Assembly: GCA_022568195.1 (NCBI GenBank)
Contig: JADFFS010000016.1
Coordinates: 1 to 38,026, forward strand
Length of the DNA stretch: 38,026 bases
From: Chloroflexota bacterium
GTDB taxonomy: Bacteria > Chloroflexota > Dehalococcoidia > Lucifugimonadales > UBA3495
Direction: 5' to 3'
The stretch's first letter is position 1. Each line of letters opens with the position of its first letter. Positions 7,956 through 16,072 of this stretch are shown in pieces. The notes under the pieces were generated by a model, which had not been told where the DNA came from, searched no databases, and worked only from the letters and a program-made list of their open reading frames with translations. The translations under genes were made by a program, and so were the position numbers.

Positions 7956-8846
7956 TCACGGCCACATGATCCAGCCGGTGCGTTGTGTGCGGGCCCGGAA
8001 AAGGTGTCCCCCACCGGTGGTGACGTACAGGGTACGCATGTCGGCGTCGCCGAAGCAGCAGTTGGTGGGACGGTCCACCCGCATGGGGTGGGTTTCCAAA
8101 ACACGGCCCGTGGGCGAGAACACGTAAATAATAGGACCCGGGCCGCTCTGCTCCCATCCGGCGCAAACCACAATGTTGCCGTCGGCGTCCAGGGTCATGC
8201 CGTCCACACCACGTTGCACCCCCCGGTGGTCGATGCCGAATGTGTGCAACGTTTTGTAGCTGCCCAAAGAACCGTCGTCGTTGATAGCGTAGGCACGAAG
8301 CTGGCGGGGCTGGTCCTCAGAGTAGTCGCTTTGCGCCACGTAGAGGGTTTTTTGGTCCCGCGATATCAAAACCCCGTTGGGCCGGCTAACGTCGTAGGTG
8401 GCCCGTGCCAACTCCCACTGGCCGGCGCCCTTGGGGTCCAGCCGCAGCACCGACATGTGGTCCAGCTCTTGGTCTCCGGCCGACCCGTTGAAGGGATCGG
8501 TGAACCAGATGCGGCCCTGTTTATCCACGGCCAAATCGTTGGGGTTGTTGTGGGCTTTGCCATCAAATTCGTGAGGAAGGGAGCTTATGGTGGTGCCGTC
8601 CTTCTCGAACCGGACGATGCGGCGGCCAGCGCTTTGGCAACCATAGAGATTGCCTTGCGCATCAAAACATAGTCCGTTGGTGCGGTTGGTCCCGGTGAAA
8701 TACTCGGAAGTTTCACCTGTCTTGGGGTCGTAGCGCAGGATACGGTTGGCGGGAATATGGGTGAACAGCAAGGCCTGCCCATCCCAGACCGGCCCCTCGG
8801 TGGTGCCGCCGTAGGGGCCGGCGATCAGCTCAAAGTCCCAGCTCAT
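7956..8846 (-). CDS. SMP-30/gluconolactonase/LRE-like beta-propeller protein
   Basis: 296 residues. The start ATG 8846 has GGAGG eight bases upstream. The sequence follows the six-bladed SMP-30 pattern: TEGPVWDGQALLFTHIPANRI (metal-binding Glu), NRTNGLCFDAQGNLYGCQ, HNNPNDLAVDKQGRIWFTDP (the NDL Asn and Asp region), SRPNGVLISRDQKTLYVAQS, and GVDGMTLDADGNIVVCAG near the end. Members hydrolyse sugar lactones or related esters with Ca2+ or Zn2+; others are only propeller scaffolds. There is no signal peptide. It may be co-transcribed with the UGSC-family selenoprotein downstream (136-bp gap with a hairpin). Confidence 0.88.
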   Translation of the reverse strand: MSWDFELIAGPYGGTTEGPVWDGQALLFTHIPANRILRYDPKTGETSEYFTGTNRTNGLCFDAQGNLYGCQSAGRRIVRFEKDGTTISSLPHEFDGKAHNNPNDLAVDKQGRIWFTDPFNGSAGDQELDHMSVLRLDPKGAGQWELARATYDVSRPNGVLISRDQKTLYVAQSDYSEDQPRQLRAYAINDDGSLGSYKTLHTFGIDHRGVQRGVDGMTLDADGNIVVCAGWEQSGPGPIIYVFSPTGRVLETHPMRVDRPTNCCFGDADMRTLYVTTGGGHLFRARTQRTGWIMWP

Positions 8847-8943
8847 GGGGTTGGCCTCCAGACACAGATTGGCGTGGCCCTGTCTGTATATTGGGCAGTA
8901 TATCCGGGTGGGGCTGGCCTGTCATCACATCGGCGCCAATGAG

Positions 8944-8973
8944 AAAGCCGGGGGAATTACGTCCCCCGGCTTT
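8944..8973 (-). terminator. Rho-independent terminator of the peptide ABC operon
   Basis: AAAGCCGGGGGA - ATTACG - TCCCCCGGCTTT is a perfect 12-bp stem with a 6-nt loop. It lies 47 bp after the permease stop on the minus strand, where the stem ends in TTT followed by CTCATT. The position and strength fit a transcription terminator. Confidence 0.8.
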
Positions 8974-9019
8974 GAGTTCTCGTGTTGATTGGCGGCGTGG
9001 CCTGGGTCTTCTCGCGGTA

Positions 9020-9943
9020 CTACCTTCCCCGCAGCTTGGGGTCCATTACGTCCCGCAGGGCGTCGCCCAAGAGGTTGACCGCGAAAACCACCACTGCTAT
9101 GGCGATCATGGGCGGTATTGCCAGCCAGGCCTGGGAGTCTATGAACTTCCTTCCCACCTGAAGCATGCCGCCCCAGGTGGGGATGTCCGGCGGGATGCCG
9201 ACGCCCAGGAAGCTAAGGGCCGCCTCCACGACGATGGCGAAGCCCACGCTGATGGTGACCAGCACGATGTAGGTGGCCGCCACGTTGGGCAGGATGTGGC
9301 GCAGCACGATTCGCACCGAGCCGGCGCCGATGGCCCGAGCCGCCAGCGTGAAGTCCAACTCCTTGATGCTGAGGACCTGTGAGCGTATCACCCGAGTTGC
9401 GCCTGGCAGCAATATGGCGACGAGGGCGATGATCACGTTGCGGTCCGAGGCACCCAGGGCCGCCATGAGCCCCAAGGCCAGGATGATGGGAGGGAAGCCC
9501 ATGAGGGCATCCACCACCCTCTGGACCACCAGGTCGGCTATTCCTCCCGCATAGGCGCTGAAAGCCCCGATGAGGGTGCCGGCGGTAATGCCCACCAGCA
9601 CGCTGATGACGGCGATTTTCAGGGAAATCCAGGCCCCGAACATGAGCCGGCTTAACGTGTCCCGTCCAATCTGGTCGGTGCCCAGGAACAGGTCGCCGCC
9701 CGGCCCCAGGAATTTCGCCCCCACGCCCGGCGCCAAGGGGTCGTGAGGCGCTAGGCCGGCAAACCGGGTCAGGACCGCGACGAGGACCACCGCGACGAGA
9801 ACCGCGGCGCCCGCCGCTCCCAATGGTTTATTCCGGGAAAAGCTCAACAACCCGACGAGGACACCGGCGGCGCCCGACGGTCTTGCCGGTAACCGCGTTT
9901 GTTCCTCAAGTTGGGCCGCGCTCCGAGTTTGGTCCACTCGCAT
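9020..9943 (-). CDS. Peptide/nickel-type ABC transporter permease, DppC/OppC-like
   Basis: 307 residues. An N-terminal cytosolic stretch is followed by a first helix (AAGAAVLVAVVLVAVL) and the DppC hallmark LAPHDP. Then comes the periplasmic FLGTDQIGRDTLSRLMFGAWISL segment, typical of OppC/DppC. The BPD_transp_1 core has about five more helices, with the EAA loop near ARAIGAGSVRIVLRHILPN, the contact point for the ATPase. It forms a heterodimer with the DppB-like permease 153 bp upstream and receives substrate from the lipoprotein at 11330-13249. No ATP-binding gene is beside it. ATG start; the stop is followed by a strong terminator. Confidence 0.93.
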   Translation of the reverse strand: MRVDQTRSAAQLEEQTRLPARPSGAAGVLVGLLSFSRNKPLGAAGAAVLVAVVLVAVLTRFAGLAPHDPLAPGVGAKFLGPGGDLFLGTDQIGRDTLSRLMFGAWISLKIAVISVLVGITAGTLIGAFSAYAGGIADLVVQRVVDALMGFPPIILALGLMAALGASDRNVIIALVAILLPGATRVIRSQVLSIKELDFTLAARAIGAGSVRIVLRHILPNVAATYIVLVTISVGFAIVVEAALSFLGVGIPPDIPTWGGMLQVGRKFIDSQAWLAIPPMIAIAVVVFAVNLLGDALRDVMDPKLRGR

Positions 9944-10097
9944 CCTGCTACCTGTTTCTACAACTAGCTCGATTCATTCCTACTGAAGTGTCCCTCTGAG
10001 CCCCGATTCCATCGGTACTCCCGATGACCTACTCCCGCCCATTTCTTGGGAGTGCCGGTAGCAACCGGCCTGGCTCGCTCCCCTGGTTATGCGTTCT

Positions 10098-11048
10098 TTA
10101 GGCATAGCGGATGCGTGGGTCCAGTACGCCATACAGAAGGTCGACCAGAAGGTTTATCGTCACAATCGCAACCCCGATGATCACTATCTCCGCCTGGATC
10201 ATCGGGTAGTCCCGGTGGAAGATGGCCTCGATCAGGATTCTCCCCATCCCAGGAATCAAGAAGATGGTCTCGATGACCACGGTCCCGCCGAACAGGCGCC
10301 CGAACTGCCATCCGGAGACGGTGAGGATGGGCAACATGGCGTTCTTCAAACCGTGGCGGACCACCACGACCCGCTCTGTTAGCCCTTTGGACCGTGCGGT
10401 CCGCATGTAGTCCTCCCGCAGGATTTCCATCATCGCGGAGCGGGTCACCCGGGCAATGAAAGCCATCTCGTACAAGGCTAACGCCATGGCCGGGAAGATC
10501 AACTGATGCAGATTGGTCCAGGGCTCTTCCCACGGCTTCTCGTATCCCAGAGGGGCCAACCCCCCAAAGCGGACCAGGAGGAGAATCAACCCGACCGCCA
10601 CAATGAAGTTGGGGACCGCAATCCCCAACAGGGTAAAGATGCGCGCCCCGTAGTCGAGGGGGCTGTCGGGCTTGATGGCCGAGATGATCCCGAAAGGAAC
10701 GGCGATGACCACGGCCATAAAGATGGCCATGACCGCCAGCTCGATGGTGACCGGGATACGGTCTTTCAGCTCCGTCATGACGGAAGATTTGAACCACAGG
10801 GAGTCGCCGAACTGGCCCCGGACCACACCCCCGATCCACTCAAAATACTGGACGACTATAGGCCGGTCGGTGCCCAGCTCGCGCTGGAGCGCCCGCAGTT
10901 CCTCCATGGTGAATTGAGCGTCGCCCTCGGCCAGAATGGCCAGGGCCGGGTCTCCGGGGACCAGGCGCATGACCACGAAGACGATAATCGTGATCAGGAG
11001 GACTGTGGGCAAGAAGAGAGCGATTCGTTTTGCCGCGTACTTTTGCAT
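10098..11048 (-). CDS. Peptide/nickel-type ABC transporter permease, DppB/OppB-like
   Basis: 316 residues. The N-terminus AAKRIALFLPTVLLITIIVFVVMRLVPGDPA is the classic DppB opening (helix 1, then the PGDPA motif). The BPD_transp_1 domain follows, with the EAA-type loop ARSKGLTERVVVVRHGLKNAMLPILT. It ends TINLLVDLLYGVLDPRIRYA, where the DPRIR tail is typical of the family. It is a partner of the DppC-like permease. It sits about 280 bp downstream of the binding-protein gene, separated by a hairpin and a repeat, and the same transcript may cover all three. Confidence 0.94.
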   Translation of the reverse strand: MQKYAAKRIALFLPTVLLITIIVFVVMRLVPGDPALAILAEGDAQFTMEELRALQRELGTDRPIVVQYFEWIGGVVRGQFGDSLWFKSSVMTELKDRIPVTIELAVMAIFMAVVIAVPFGIISAIKPDSPLDYGARIFTLLGIAVPNFIVAVGLILLLVRFGGLAPLGYEKPWEEPWTNLHQLIFPAMALALYEMAFIARVTRSAMMEILREDYMRTARSKGLTERVVVVRHGLKNAMLPILTVSGWQFGRLFGGTVVIETIFLIPGMGRILIEAIFHRDYPMIQAEIVIIGVAIVTINLLVDLLYGVLDPRIRYA

Positions 11049-11085
11049 TTAGGCCCGTCCAGTCTCCTTTAAAGCCCCAAACATA

Positions 11086-11163
11086 ACCGCAGAGACCAAA
11101 GAGGACGCGGAGGAATCAAACTATGATTGTTGCTAGCTCTGCGTTCTCCGCGTGCTCTGCGGT
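11086..11163. repeat. Imperfect palindromic intergenic repeat (ACCGCAGAG type)
   Basis: ACCGCAGAG (11086-11094) is inverted as CTCTGCGGT (11155-11163). Inside, GACGCGGAGGA is mirrored imperfectly by TTCTCCGCGTG. The arms consist of degenerate CGCAGAG/CGCGGAG units, a look common to dispersed intergenic repeats in many environmental bacteria. It sits between the binding-protein and dppB-like genes. There is no coding potential. Confidence 0.55.
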
Positions 11164-11272
11164 GAGTTTTGATAGATTCTCCGACGGCGTGGATTCTTCT
11201 AACAAGATAGGTCGCGCAAGCTATTGCGGGTCGCGCCGGACGGCAAGACCCTTCCAGCCAAGGATACCCGAT

Positions 11273-11300
11273 GGCCTGCTCCGGGCTGCCGGAGCAGGCC
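11273..11300 (-). terminator. Hairpin after the peptide-binding protein gene
   Basis: GGCCTGCTCC (11273-11282) - GGGCTGCC - GGAGCAGGCC (11291-11300) is a perfect 10-bp stem 30 bp past the binding-protein stop. No U-run follows on the minus strand. Hairpins at this spot commonly raise binding-protein mRNA levels over the permeases by partial termination or by blocking decay. Confidence 0.55.
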
Positions 11301-11329
11301 AATCTTGCTATGTCATAGTTACCGGTCGT

Positions 11330-13249
11330 CTACCGGTCCAGCCACAGGTCCTCGTGCTTGAACCCGTTCTGCACCGTCTGGGGAGCGTTGAAGCCCCGGA
11401 TGTCCTCGTGGACCAACCAGAAGAACTGGCCAAAGTACTGACCAACCCAGTGGTTGTCCACGTAGCCTTTGGAGTAGTCGTCAGGGTCGGTGAAGACCAG
11501 GTAATCCTCGATCTCCTTCAGGATCTCCCGGCGCCTGTCCACGTCCTGCTCGACCTTCTGCTCCTCGAACTTCTCGCGTATGAATGGCGTTTCCCAGTCG
11601 GAGTAGTTCCGGGTACCCCCCTTCAGGTACACGCCCCCCATCACGGCGTCGGCGTCCAGTACCGTCATCCCTTCACCCTGGCAGGCCAGACCCCAGTCTC
11701 CTATGGCTTCTGCCGGCCGCGCCGTCAGGTAGAGGGCGTACCCGGACGCGCTCTCATAGGTTCGGAGGTCGCCGGTAATTCCCAGCGCTATCTTGAGTTG
11801 CTGCTTGATTATGGAGCATTCGTCGGCGTAAGAACCTGTCTGCCGGGCGTGGAAATCGACGGAGAAGCCATCGGGGAATCCGGCCTCGGCCATGAGCCGC
11901 TTGGCCTCGGCCAGGTCGGCCTGCCCGCCGGGGGTGTCCTTGGGCCGGAGCCCCGGCCAGGTGGCGCACTCTTCGAAGCTATAGCCCATTCCCGCCAGGG
12001 GGCATGGACTCGCGGCGGTATTGTCTTGCGACAGGTCGTTGATCTGCTGCCGGTCCACGGCCAAGTGGATGGCCTTGCGAATCCGGATGTCGGTGAAGGG
12101 CTCCATCTTAGGGTTGATCATCAGGCCAACGTTGAAGGTGCCCCCAAGAAAGTGGGCGCGGACGTGGCCGTTGCGGCTGCCTATGGTATCCTTGTCCAAC
12201 TGCAGGTATTCGGTCGGGCTCAAACTCGAGAAGCCGCCGTTCATCATCTCTACCTGGCCGCCCTTGAACTGGGCGATCGTGGTGCCGGCGTCCGTGATGA
12301 TGAAGTGGTCGATGCCATCAAAGAAGGGCCGCCCCTTCTTGAAGTAGTTGGGGTTCCTTGTGGCCGAGTAGAAGTTGCCCCGCTGGTATTCCTCCAGCAC
12401 GAAGGGGCCGGAGCCGGACTTGAACTTGATGACGTTCTCCGCCTGGTTCAGGTCAATCCCTTGCTCCAGCAGGTGCTTGGGGAGGACCTTGGCGTAGTCC
12501 AGGGCCAGGAACTTGATGAAGGCCCCGGAGGGGAAGGACAGGTTGAACTCCACGGTATTGCGGTCCAGGGCCTTCACGCCACCTTCTCCAACCGGCTTAG
12601 TGTAGTTCCGGAACAGCCCCGAGCGGCCGATGGAGCCCTCGGGGTCCATGTAGCGAGCCATGCTGAAGGCTACGTCTTCAGCGGTAAGGTCCTCCCCGTC
12701 CTGCCACTTTATGTTGTCGTGGAGCTTGAAGGTGAAGGTCTGTCCGCCGTTGGAGACCTCCCAACTAGAGCACAGGTCGCAGATTACCTTGTCCGTTTCA
12801 ACGGAGTCGTACTGCACCACCTGGTTATACAGCTGGGAATAGGAAATGACGCTGGAGAGGGAGGCGGACCCCTTGGGATCCCAGTCCCTGGTGTCGGCGT
12901 AGGCGGTCATCCGGACGTTTCCGCCGTATTTGATCAATTCCGGATCGATCGTGGGGACCGGCGTGGGGCGGGGCGCGGGGGTGTTGGTGGCCCGGATGAT
13001 CACCGTCCTCTCCACGATTTTTTCCACCACCACCTCTTTGATTACCTCCACCGGCACCTCTTTGATCACCTCTCTAATGACCTCTTTCTCGACAGGTACT
13101 TCCTTGATCACCTCCCTCTCGACAATCACCTCTTTTTCAATGATAAACGGCGTTGCCGCGGCGCCTCCGCAGGCAACAGCCAGCAATATTAGAGAAGCTA
13201 CAAGGAGAGGGGGTAACGTCCGAAGGCTAATCCATGGGTGTAGCGACAT
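11330..13249 (-). CDS. Peptide-type ABC transporter substrate-binding lipoprotein (SBP_bac_5)
   Basis: 639 residues from ATG 13249, chosen over the track's 13282 because GGAGG lies about seven bases upstream and the product then opens with a proper lipoprotein signal (RTLPPLLVASLILLAVAC, Cys27 lipidated). Residues about 34-80 are a degenerate Val/Glu/Lys repeat (EKEVIVEREVIKEVPVEKEV), then a Pro/Thr linker, probably a spacer lifting the protein off the membrane. The SBP_bac_5 domain follows (LCSSWEVSNGGQTFTFKLHDNIKWQDGEDLTAEDVAFS, IRKAIHLAVDRQQI). The ligand is unknown; peptides, nickel chelates and opines are all family ligands. It is the first gene of the operon with the two permeases. Confidence 0.94.
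   Translation of the reverse strand: MSLHPWISLRTLPPLLVASLILLAVACGGAAATPFIIEKEVIVEREVIKEVPVEKEVIREVIKEVPVEVIKEVVVEKIVERTVIIRATNTPAPRPTPVPTIDPELIKYGGNVRMTAYADTRDWDPKGSASLSSVISYSQLYNQVVQYDSVETDKVICDLCSSWEVSNGGQTFTFKLHDNIKWQDGEDLTAEDVAFSMARYMDPEGSIGRSGLFRNYTKPVGEGGVKALDRNTVEFNLSFPSGAFIKFLALDYAKVLPKHLLEQGIDLNQAENVIKFKSGSGPFVLEEYQRGNFYSATRNPNYFKKGRPFFDGIDHFIITDAGTTIAQFKGGQVEMMNGGFSSLSPTEYLQLDKDTIGSRNGHVRAHFLGGTFNVGLMINPKMEPFTDIRIRKAIHLAVDRQQINDLSQDNTAASPCPLAGMGYSFEECATWPGLRPKDTPGGQADLAEAKRLMAEAGFPDGFSVDFHARQTGSYADECSIIKQQLKIALGITGDLRTYESASGYALYLTARPAEAIGDWGLACQGEGMTVLDADAVMGGVYLKGGTRNYSDWETPFIREKFEEQKVEQDVDRRREILKEIEDYLVFTDPDDYSKGYVDNHWVGQYFGQFFWLVHEDIRGFNAPQTVQNGFKHEDLWLDR
13010..13150 (-). repeat. 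Degenerate repeat encoding the Val/Glu/Lys linker
   Basis: On the plus strand CACCTCTTTGAT-like units recur about every 12-18 bases, encoding EVIKEVPVE-like repeats inside the binding lipoprotein. Such tracts expand and contract easily. They are a frequent sight in Chloroflexota solute-binding proteins. Confidence 0.6.
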
Positions 13250-13445
13250 AGTTTTCCTCCGACAAGTTAGAGCTAAATGCAACTGGTCTACCGCACGCCA
13301 ATACTACGTTCGGATACCCTTACCGGATTTGCGGACTCGAGAGAGCGCCTGGTTAAGTACTATCAAATGGAGGACGGCGATCACTCAATTTATAATGCTT
13401 TCATTAAAGGACGGTTGAAATTATAGTGCCCTTAAAGCGGGTGGA

Positions 13446-13474
13446 ATTTTAGCCTAACAAAAGTTCCAAGTCAA
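13446..13474 (-). promoter_or_regulatory. Sigma70-type promoter for the peptide ABC operon
   Basis: On the minus strand TTGACT (13474-13469), a 17-bp spacer, then TAAAAT (13451-13446) gives a good -35/-10 pair. Transcription would begin near 13439, leaving a leader of about 190 nt before the lipoprotein ATG. The -35 box touches the arm of the terminator of the upstream phage cluster. Confidence 0.55.
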
Positions 13475-13506
13475 GCTAAAGGGCCCGGCTACGGGCCCTT
13501 TAGCTT
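13473..13506 (-). terminator. Strong hairpin ending the phage-like gene cluster
   Basis: AAGCTAAAGGGCCCG - GCTA - CGGGCCCTTTAGCTT is a perfect 15-bp stem with a 4-nt loop in the gap between the last capsid-cluster gene and the ABC operon. On the minus strand TTGACTTGG follows, so the U-run is short. It is probably the terminator of the minus-strand cluster. Confidence 0.7.
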
Positions 13507-13589
13507 GTGGCCCATCCTTTGTAGGTCTTCCCTACGATAAGGAAGGACTATGGCGGGTCAAAGCACCGGGATTTTCCAAGGGGCTTGAG

Positions 13590-14411
13590 CTAAGTTGGCA
13601 GCTTTCGATAGGGGTCGAGCAGAAGCCGCACGTCGGTATCCAGGTCTGCGTCCACGAAGAAGGGTTCGAAATCGGCGGACCGGGTCCAGATGCGGGCGGT
13701 CTGAATCAGGGTGGCGCGTTCCAAAGGCGCTGGCCAGCGCAGAATGAATACGTCGGAGTTATCGGTGTGAGCTGCCGCGGTGGTGCCGTTCAGGGCCCGG
13801 GTCACGGTCAGGTTGTTAGAGGAGATGTCTGTTATCAGCATCTGCTCGTTGCCAATCATGATCGTCTGCCCGATGTTGAATTGGGTCCCGTCGTCCACGG
13901 CCACGGTGGTTTTGGTGGCGGTCATAGACGCGTCGTTGAGGTCGGTGCTGCTGTCCTCTTTAAACTGGCGGTATCCCCAAACCCCCTGTACCTGGAAGTG
14001 TTGCTCTCCGGCGGCAAAGTTGGATTTGGCGCCGTGCTGGCGCACCTTGATGGAGGTATAGGGCTGGCCCCAGTGCTGGGTGGGGTCAGTGTTGTAGGGC
14101 TCCAGCCAGTAGTCGGTGGCGGCCCAAGTCGTCTCGAAAGTCTTGTCGTCGGTGGTGTCTTCTTTCAGGGCCGTCAACGAAATGAGGTCTGGAATAAAGA
14201 ACCGGCTGGCGCCCGAGCCGTCGAACTCCAAGGTTTGGGTCCTGGGGTAAAAGTAACGGTTGCAGTATCCGTCTACCCAGTCGGATACGGAGAGAAGCAA
14301 CTGGAACATTTCATTGTCGTCGCCGGTACCCGCCGCCGGGTCTTTGAGCAGGCTGTCGTCTTTCAGTTTGGCTAGGTCGCCATAGAGGGACCGGTAGGCT
14401 TCTCTGGCCAT
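13590..14411 (-). CDS. Phage-type structural protein, possible head-tail connector
   Basis: 273 residues. Start ATG 14411 is preceded by AGGGGG. The N-terminus is helical (YRSLYGDLAKLKDDSLLKD, then MFQLLLSVSDWVDGYCNRYFYPR), a pattern seen in gp6-like head-tail connectors that read DNA-packaged heads. The middle is beta-rich and includes a stretch (TKTTVAVDDGTQFNIGQTIMIG ... VTRALNGTTAAAHT) typical of phage particle proteins. It ends with a helical segment (LERATLIQTARIWTRS). It is the last gene of the capsid module, where connectors usually follow the capsid gene. Annotation rests on composition and position, so moderate confidence. Confidence 0.55.
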   Translation of the reverse strand: MAREAYRSLYGDLAKLKDDSLLKDPAAGTGDDNEMFQLLLSVSDWVDGYCNRYFYPRTQTLEFDGSGASRFFIPDLISLTALKEDTTDDKTFETTWAATDYWLEPYNTDPTQHWGQPYTSIKVRQHGAKSNFAAGEQHFQVQGVWGYRQFKEDSSTDLNDASMTATKTTVAVDDGTQFNIGQTIMIGNEQMLITDISSNNLTVTRALNGTTAAAHTDNSDVFILRWPAPLERATLIQTARIWTRSADFEPFFVDADLDTDVRLLLDPYRKLPT

Positions 14412-14476
14412 TTAACCCCCTGTCCCCCTTGGTAGGGGGAGTTTATGTGAATGGTTCCTCTCGCCTAGAAAGGCGG

Positions 14477-14896
14477 TCAGGACTCTTCGGAATACTCGAC
14501 CACGATTTTGTGCACTGAGGTGGGGGCCGTGCCCCGCCACCGGCCGCTGAGCACCTCGTCTCGTTTGCCCCGGGGTCCCTCTTCCCTAAGAAAGGTCCGG
14601 GTGGCGTCGCTGCCTTGGTCGGGAACGGCCAGAATGTCGATGGCGCGGTTGGGCGAGGTGATGATGTTTCCCGCGTCGCCGAAGAACAGCTCCCATAGGT
14701 GACGGCCGTCGCTGGTATCCTGGAGCACTTTGGCCCGTATAAATCGGATCCTAAGGCCCGGCGCAGGCGCCAGCAGCTCTTGTCGGCTGATGTTCGTGCT
14801 GGCGTCCAGCACCTTGATTTTTAGCTGGTTTGGCCTCCTCCGCACGGCGGCCAGGTAAATGCGGCGGACCCGCCGGCCCAGGCGCAGGACGGTCAT
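14477..14896 (-). CDS. Phage-cluster structural-type protein, paralogue of its upstream neighbour
   Basis: 139 residues with a basic N-terminus (LGRRVRRIYLAAVRRR), then a beta-rich body. Its C-terminal 77 residues match the preceding gene product at 52 of 77 positions by eye, both starting DGRHLWEL and ending VEY-EES, so the two are tandem duplicates. It starts four bases after the upstream gene's stop. The function is not recognised; its position after a major capsid gene and its beta-rich, repeated nature suggest a decoration or head-completion protein. Confidence 0.6.
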   Translation of the reverse strand: MTVLRLGRRVRRIYLAAVRRRPNQLKIKVLDASTNISRQELLAPAPGLRIRFIRAKVLQDTSDGRHLWELFFGDAGNIITSPNRAIDILAVPDQGSDATRTFLREEGPRGKRDEVLSGRWRGTAPTSVHKIVVEYSEES

Positions 14897-14900
14897 CAGC

Positions 14901-15314
14901 TCAGGATTCCTCGGTGTATTCGACGATAATCTTATGGACCGTGGTGGGCGCCGTCCCCAGCCATCTTCCGCTGAGCACCTCGTCTCGGGCTCCCCTGGGG
15001 CCCTGGTCCCTGAGAAAGGTCCGGGTGCTTACTTCGCCCAAGTTGGGCACGTCCAGAATGTCCACGGCTTTGCTGGCGTCGGTGGTGATGTCGGCGCCGG
15101 TACCGTAATACAGCTCCCACAGGTGGCGTCCATCGGCCTGTTCCTGGATCACCCGGACCCTCAGCAAGCGGATACGCTTACCTTTGGATGGAGTCACCAG
15201 TGTCTCCCGGGTATTGGACGTGTTCGAGTCGTGGGCGTTGACCAGGGCGACGTAGGACCTGCGCCTGACGTTGACAGAATGGACGCTGCGCGAGGACCTG
15301 CGGCCGGTGGTCAT
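14901..15314 (-). CDS. Phage-cluster structural-type protein, tandem paralogue
   Basis: 137 residues: a basic, Ser/Arg-rich N-terminus (TTGRRSSRSVHSVNVRRRSY), then a beta-rich domain (IRLLRVRVIQEQADGRHLWEL ... TRTFLRDQGPRGARDEVLSGRW). Its ATG overlaps the stop of the 59-aa membrane gene as ATGA, indicating coupling. It shares high identity with the next gene over the last 77 residues, while their N-termini differ more. The family is unknown; a capsid-associated or decoration role is inferred from context only. Confidence 0.6.
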   Translation of the reverse strand: MTTGRRSSRSVHSVNVRRRSYVALVNAHDSNTSNTRETLVTPSKGKRIRLLRVRVIQEQADGRHLWELYYGTGADITTDASKAVDILDVPNLGEVSTRTFLRDQGPRGARDEVLSGRWLGTAPTTVHKIIVEYTEES

Positions 15315-15490
15315 TTCAACAGTCTCCCGATGCCAGCGCCGCCCAGTCCGGCGATGGCGGCCAGGGATGTGGTCAACGCTGTGCCGTTTATGCCCTGGCT
15401 CAAGGCGTAACCTTCCAGCCCGGCTATGGTGACTATGGTCAAAGCGGCGACCACGGCATATGCCATTCGGGACCGATTGAATGGGATCAT
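15311..15490 (-). CDS. 59-aa small membrane protein in the capsid cluster
   Basis: This gene is missed by the ORF track. ATG 15490 has AGGA seven bases upstream, and the TGA at 15313-15311 overlaps the next gene's ATG. The product has a short basic start (MIPFNRSRM), a hydrophobic helix (AYAVVAALTIVTIAGLEG, about 10-27) and a second weaker Ala/Gly-rich helix (TTSLAAIAGLGGAGIG), ending RLLK. Two helices with short charged ends resemble a small holin, but no endolysin is beside it. It could equally be a membrane anchor for the particle. Confidence 0.55.
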   Translation of the reverse strand: MIPFNRSRMAYAVVAALTIVTIAGLEGYALSQGINGTALTTSLAAIAGLGGAGIGRLLK

Positions 15491-15506
15491 TGTAGTTCCT
15501 GGACCA

Positions 15507-15779
15507 TCAGGCGCTCCCGATGTAATCGACTTGATCGTTGTTGCTTACGGCGTCGGCCCAAAATTGGGAAGTAGACGCCGGGGTCGTCAGCTGGAACTGG
15601 ATGGACTCACCGGGGCTCAAAGTCATTCCCGCGGTGGAGGACACGTCGTCTCCGCCCAAGTAAACGTCGCCGGCGTTGTCCGAGCGTGCCTTGAACACCA
15701 CGGTCTTGACGTTACCCTTGTGGGAAGCCTGCACCCTGGTGCCCGCTTGGGTGACCTTGATGGTGCCGGACACGGTCAT
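15507..15779 (-). CDS. Small beta-rich phage-cluster protein
   Basis: 90 residues, almost all predicted strand (GTIKVTQAGTRVQASHKGNVKTVVFKAR, then GDVYLGGDDVSSTAGMTLSPGESIQFQLTTPAST). The pattern VYLGGDDVSSTAGMTLSPGESI resembles small jelly-roll or immunoglobulin-like phage particle proteins that present a substrate-like surface. It overlaps the upstream gene's stop by four bases (ATGA). I do not recognise a named family. Confidence 0.6.
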   Translation of the reverse strand: MTVSGTIKVTQAGTRVQASHKGNVKTVVFKARSDNAGDVYLGGDDVSSTAGMTLSPGESIQFQLTTPASTSQFWADAVSNNDQVDYIGSA

Positions 15780-16072
15780 GACGGCCTCCCCAGAAACCAG
15801 ATCACCATGGGGCCGCCATCGGGGTCCGACTCTACCAGGATGTCGCCCAAGCTCTCCTCGGGTGAATCGCCGGAAGCCGGCGCCAATGGATGGGCGCCTC
15901 CCCCGGTCGACGCCCGGTCCCGGTAGCCTCCGCGGCCTGTATCCGAGCGAAGGCTGCTTTTCACCACCAATGGGGGGAAACCCGGCGGAGGTTTGGCCGG
16001 AGGCTCCACCGGCTTCTTGTCTTTGGGAGCAACAGTCCTATTCTGCGGGGCCATCATTCTTTTCTTGCTCAC
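15776..16072 (-). CDS. Pro/Gly-rich low-complexity protein of the capsid cluster
   Basis: 98 residues. GTG start at 16072 has a near-perfect ribosome-binding site (AAAGGAGGTAACC-GTG). The first half is Lys/Pro-rich and disordered (VAPKDKKPVEPPAKPPPGFPP). The second half is Gly/Asp/Ser-rich, ending in the short hydrophobic stretch GGPMVIWFLGRPS. It overlaps the next gene by ATGA. Its role is unknown; such linkers occur in phage scaffolding and head-fibre adaptors. Confidence 0.55.
   Translation of the reverse strand: MSKKRMMAPQNRTVAPKDKKPVEPPAKPPPGFPPLVVKSSLRSDTGRGGYRDRASTGGGAHPLAPASGDSPEESLGDILVESDPDGGPMVIWFLGRPS

Noticed and set aside
11123-13192. 689-aa plus-strand ORF
   Set aside because: It lies opposite the peptide-binding lipoprotein, which has a lipobox, ribosome-binding site and family motifs. 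The plus-strand product is a low-complexity Val/Asp/Gly shadow.
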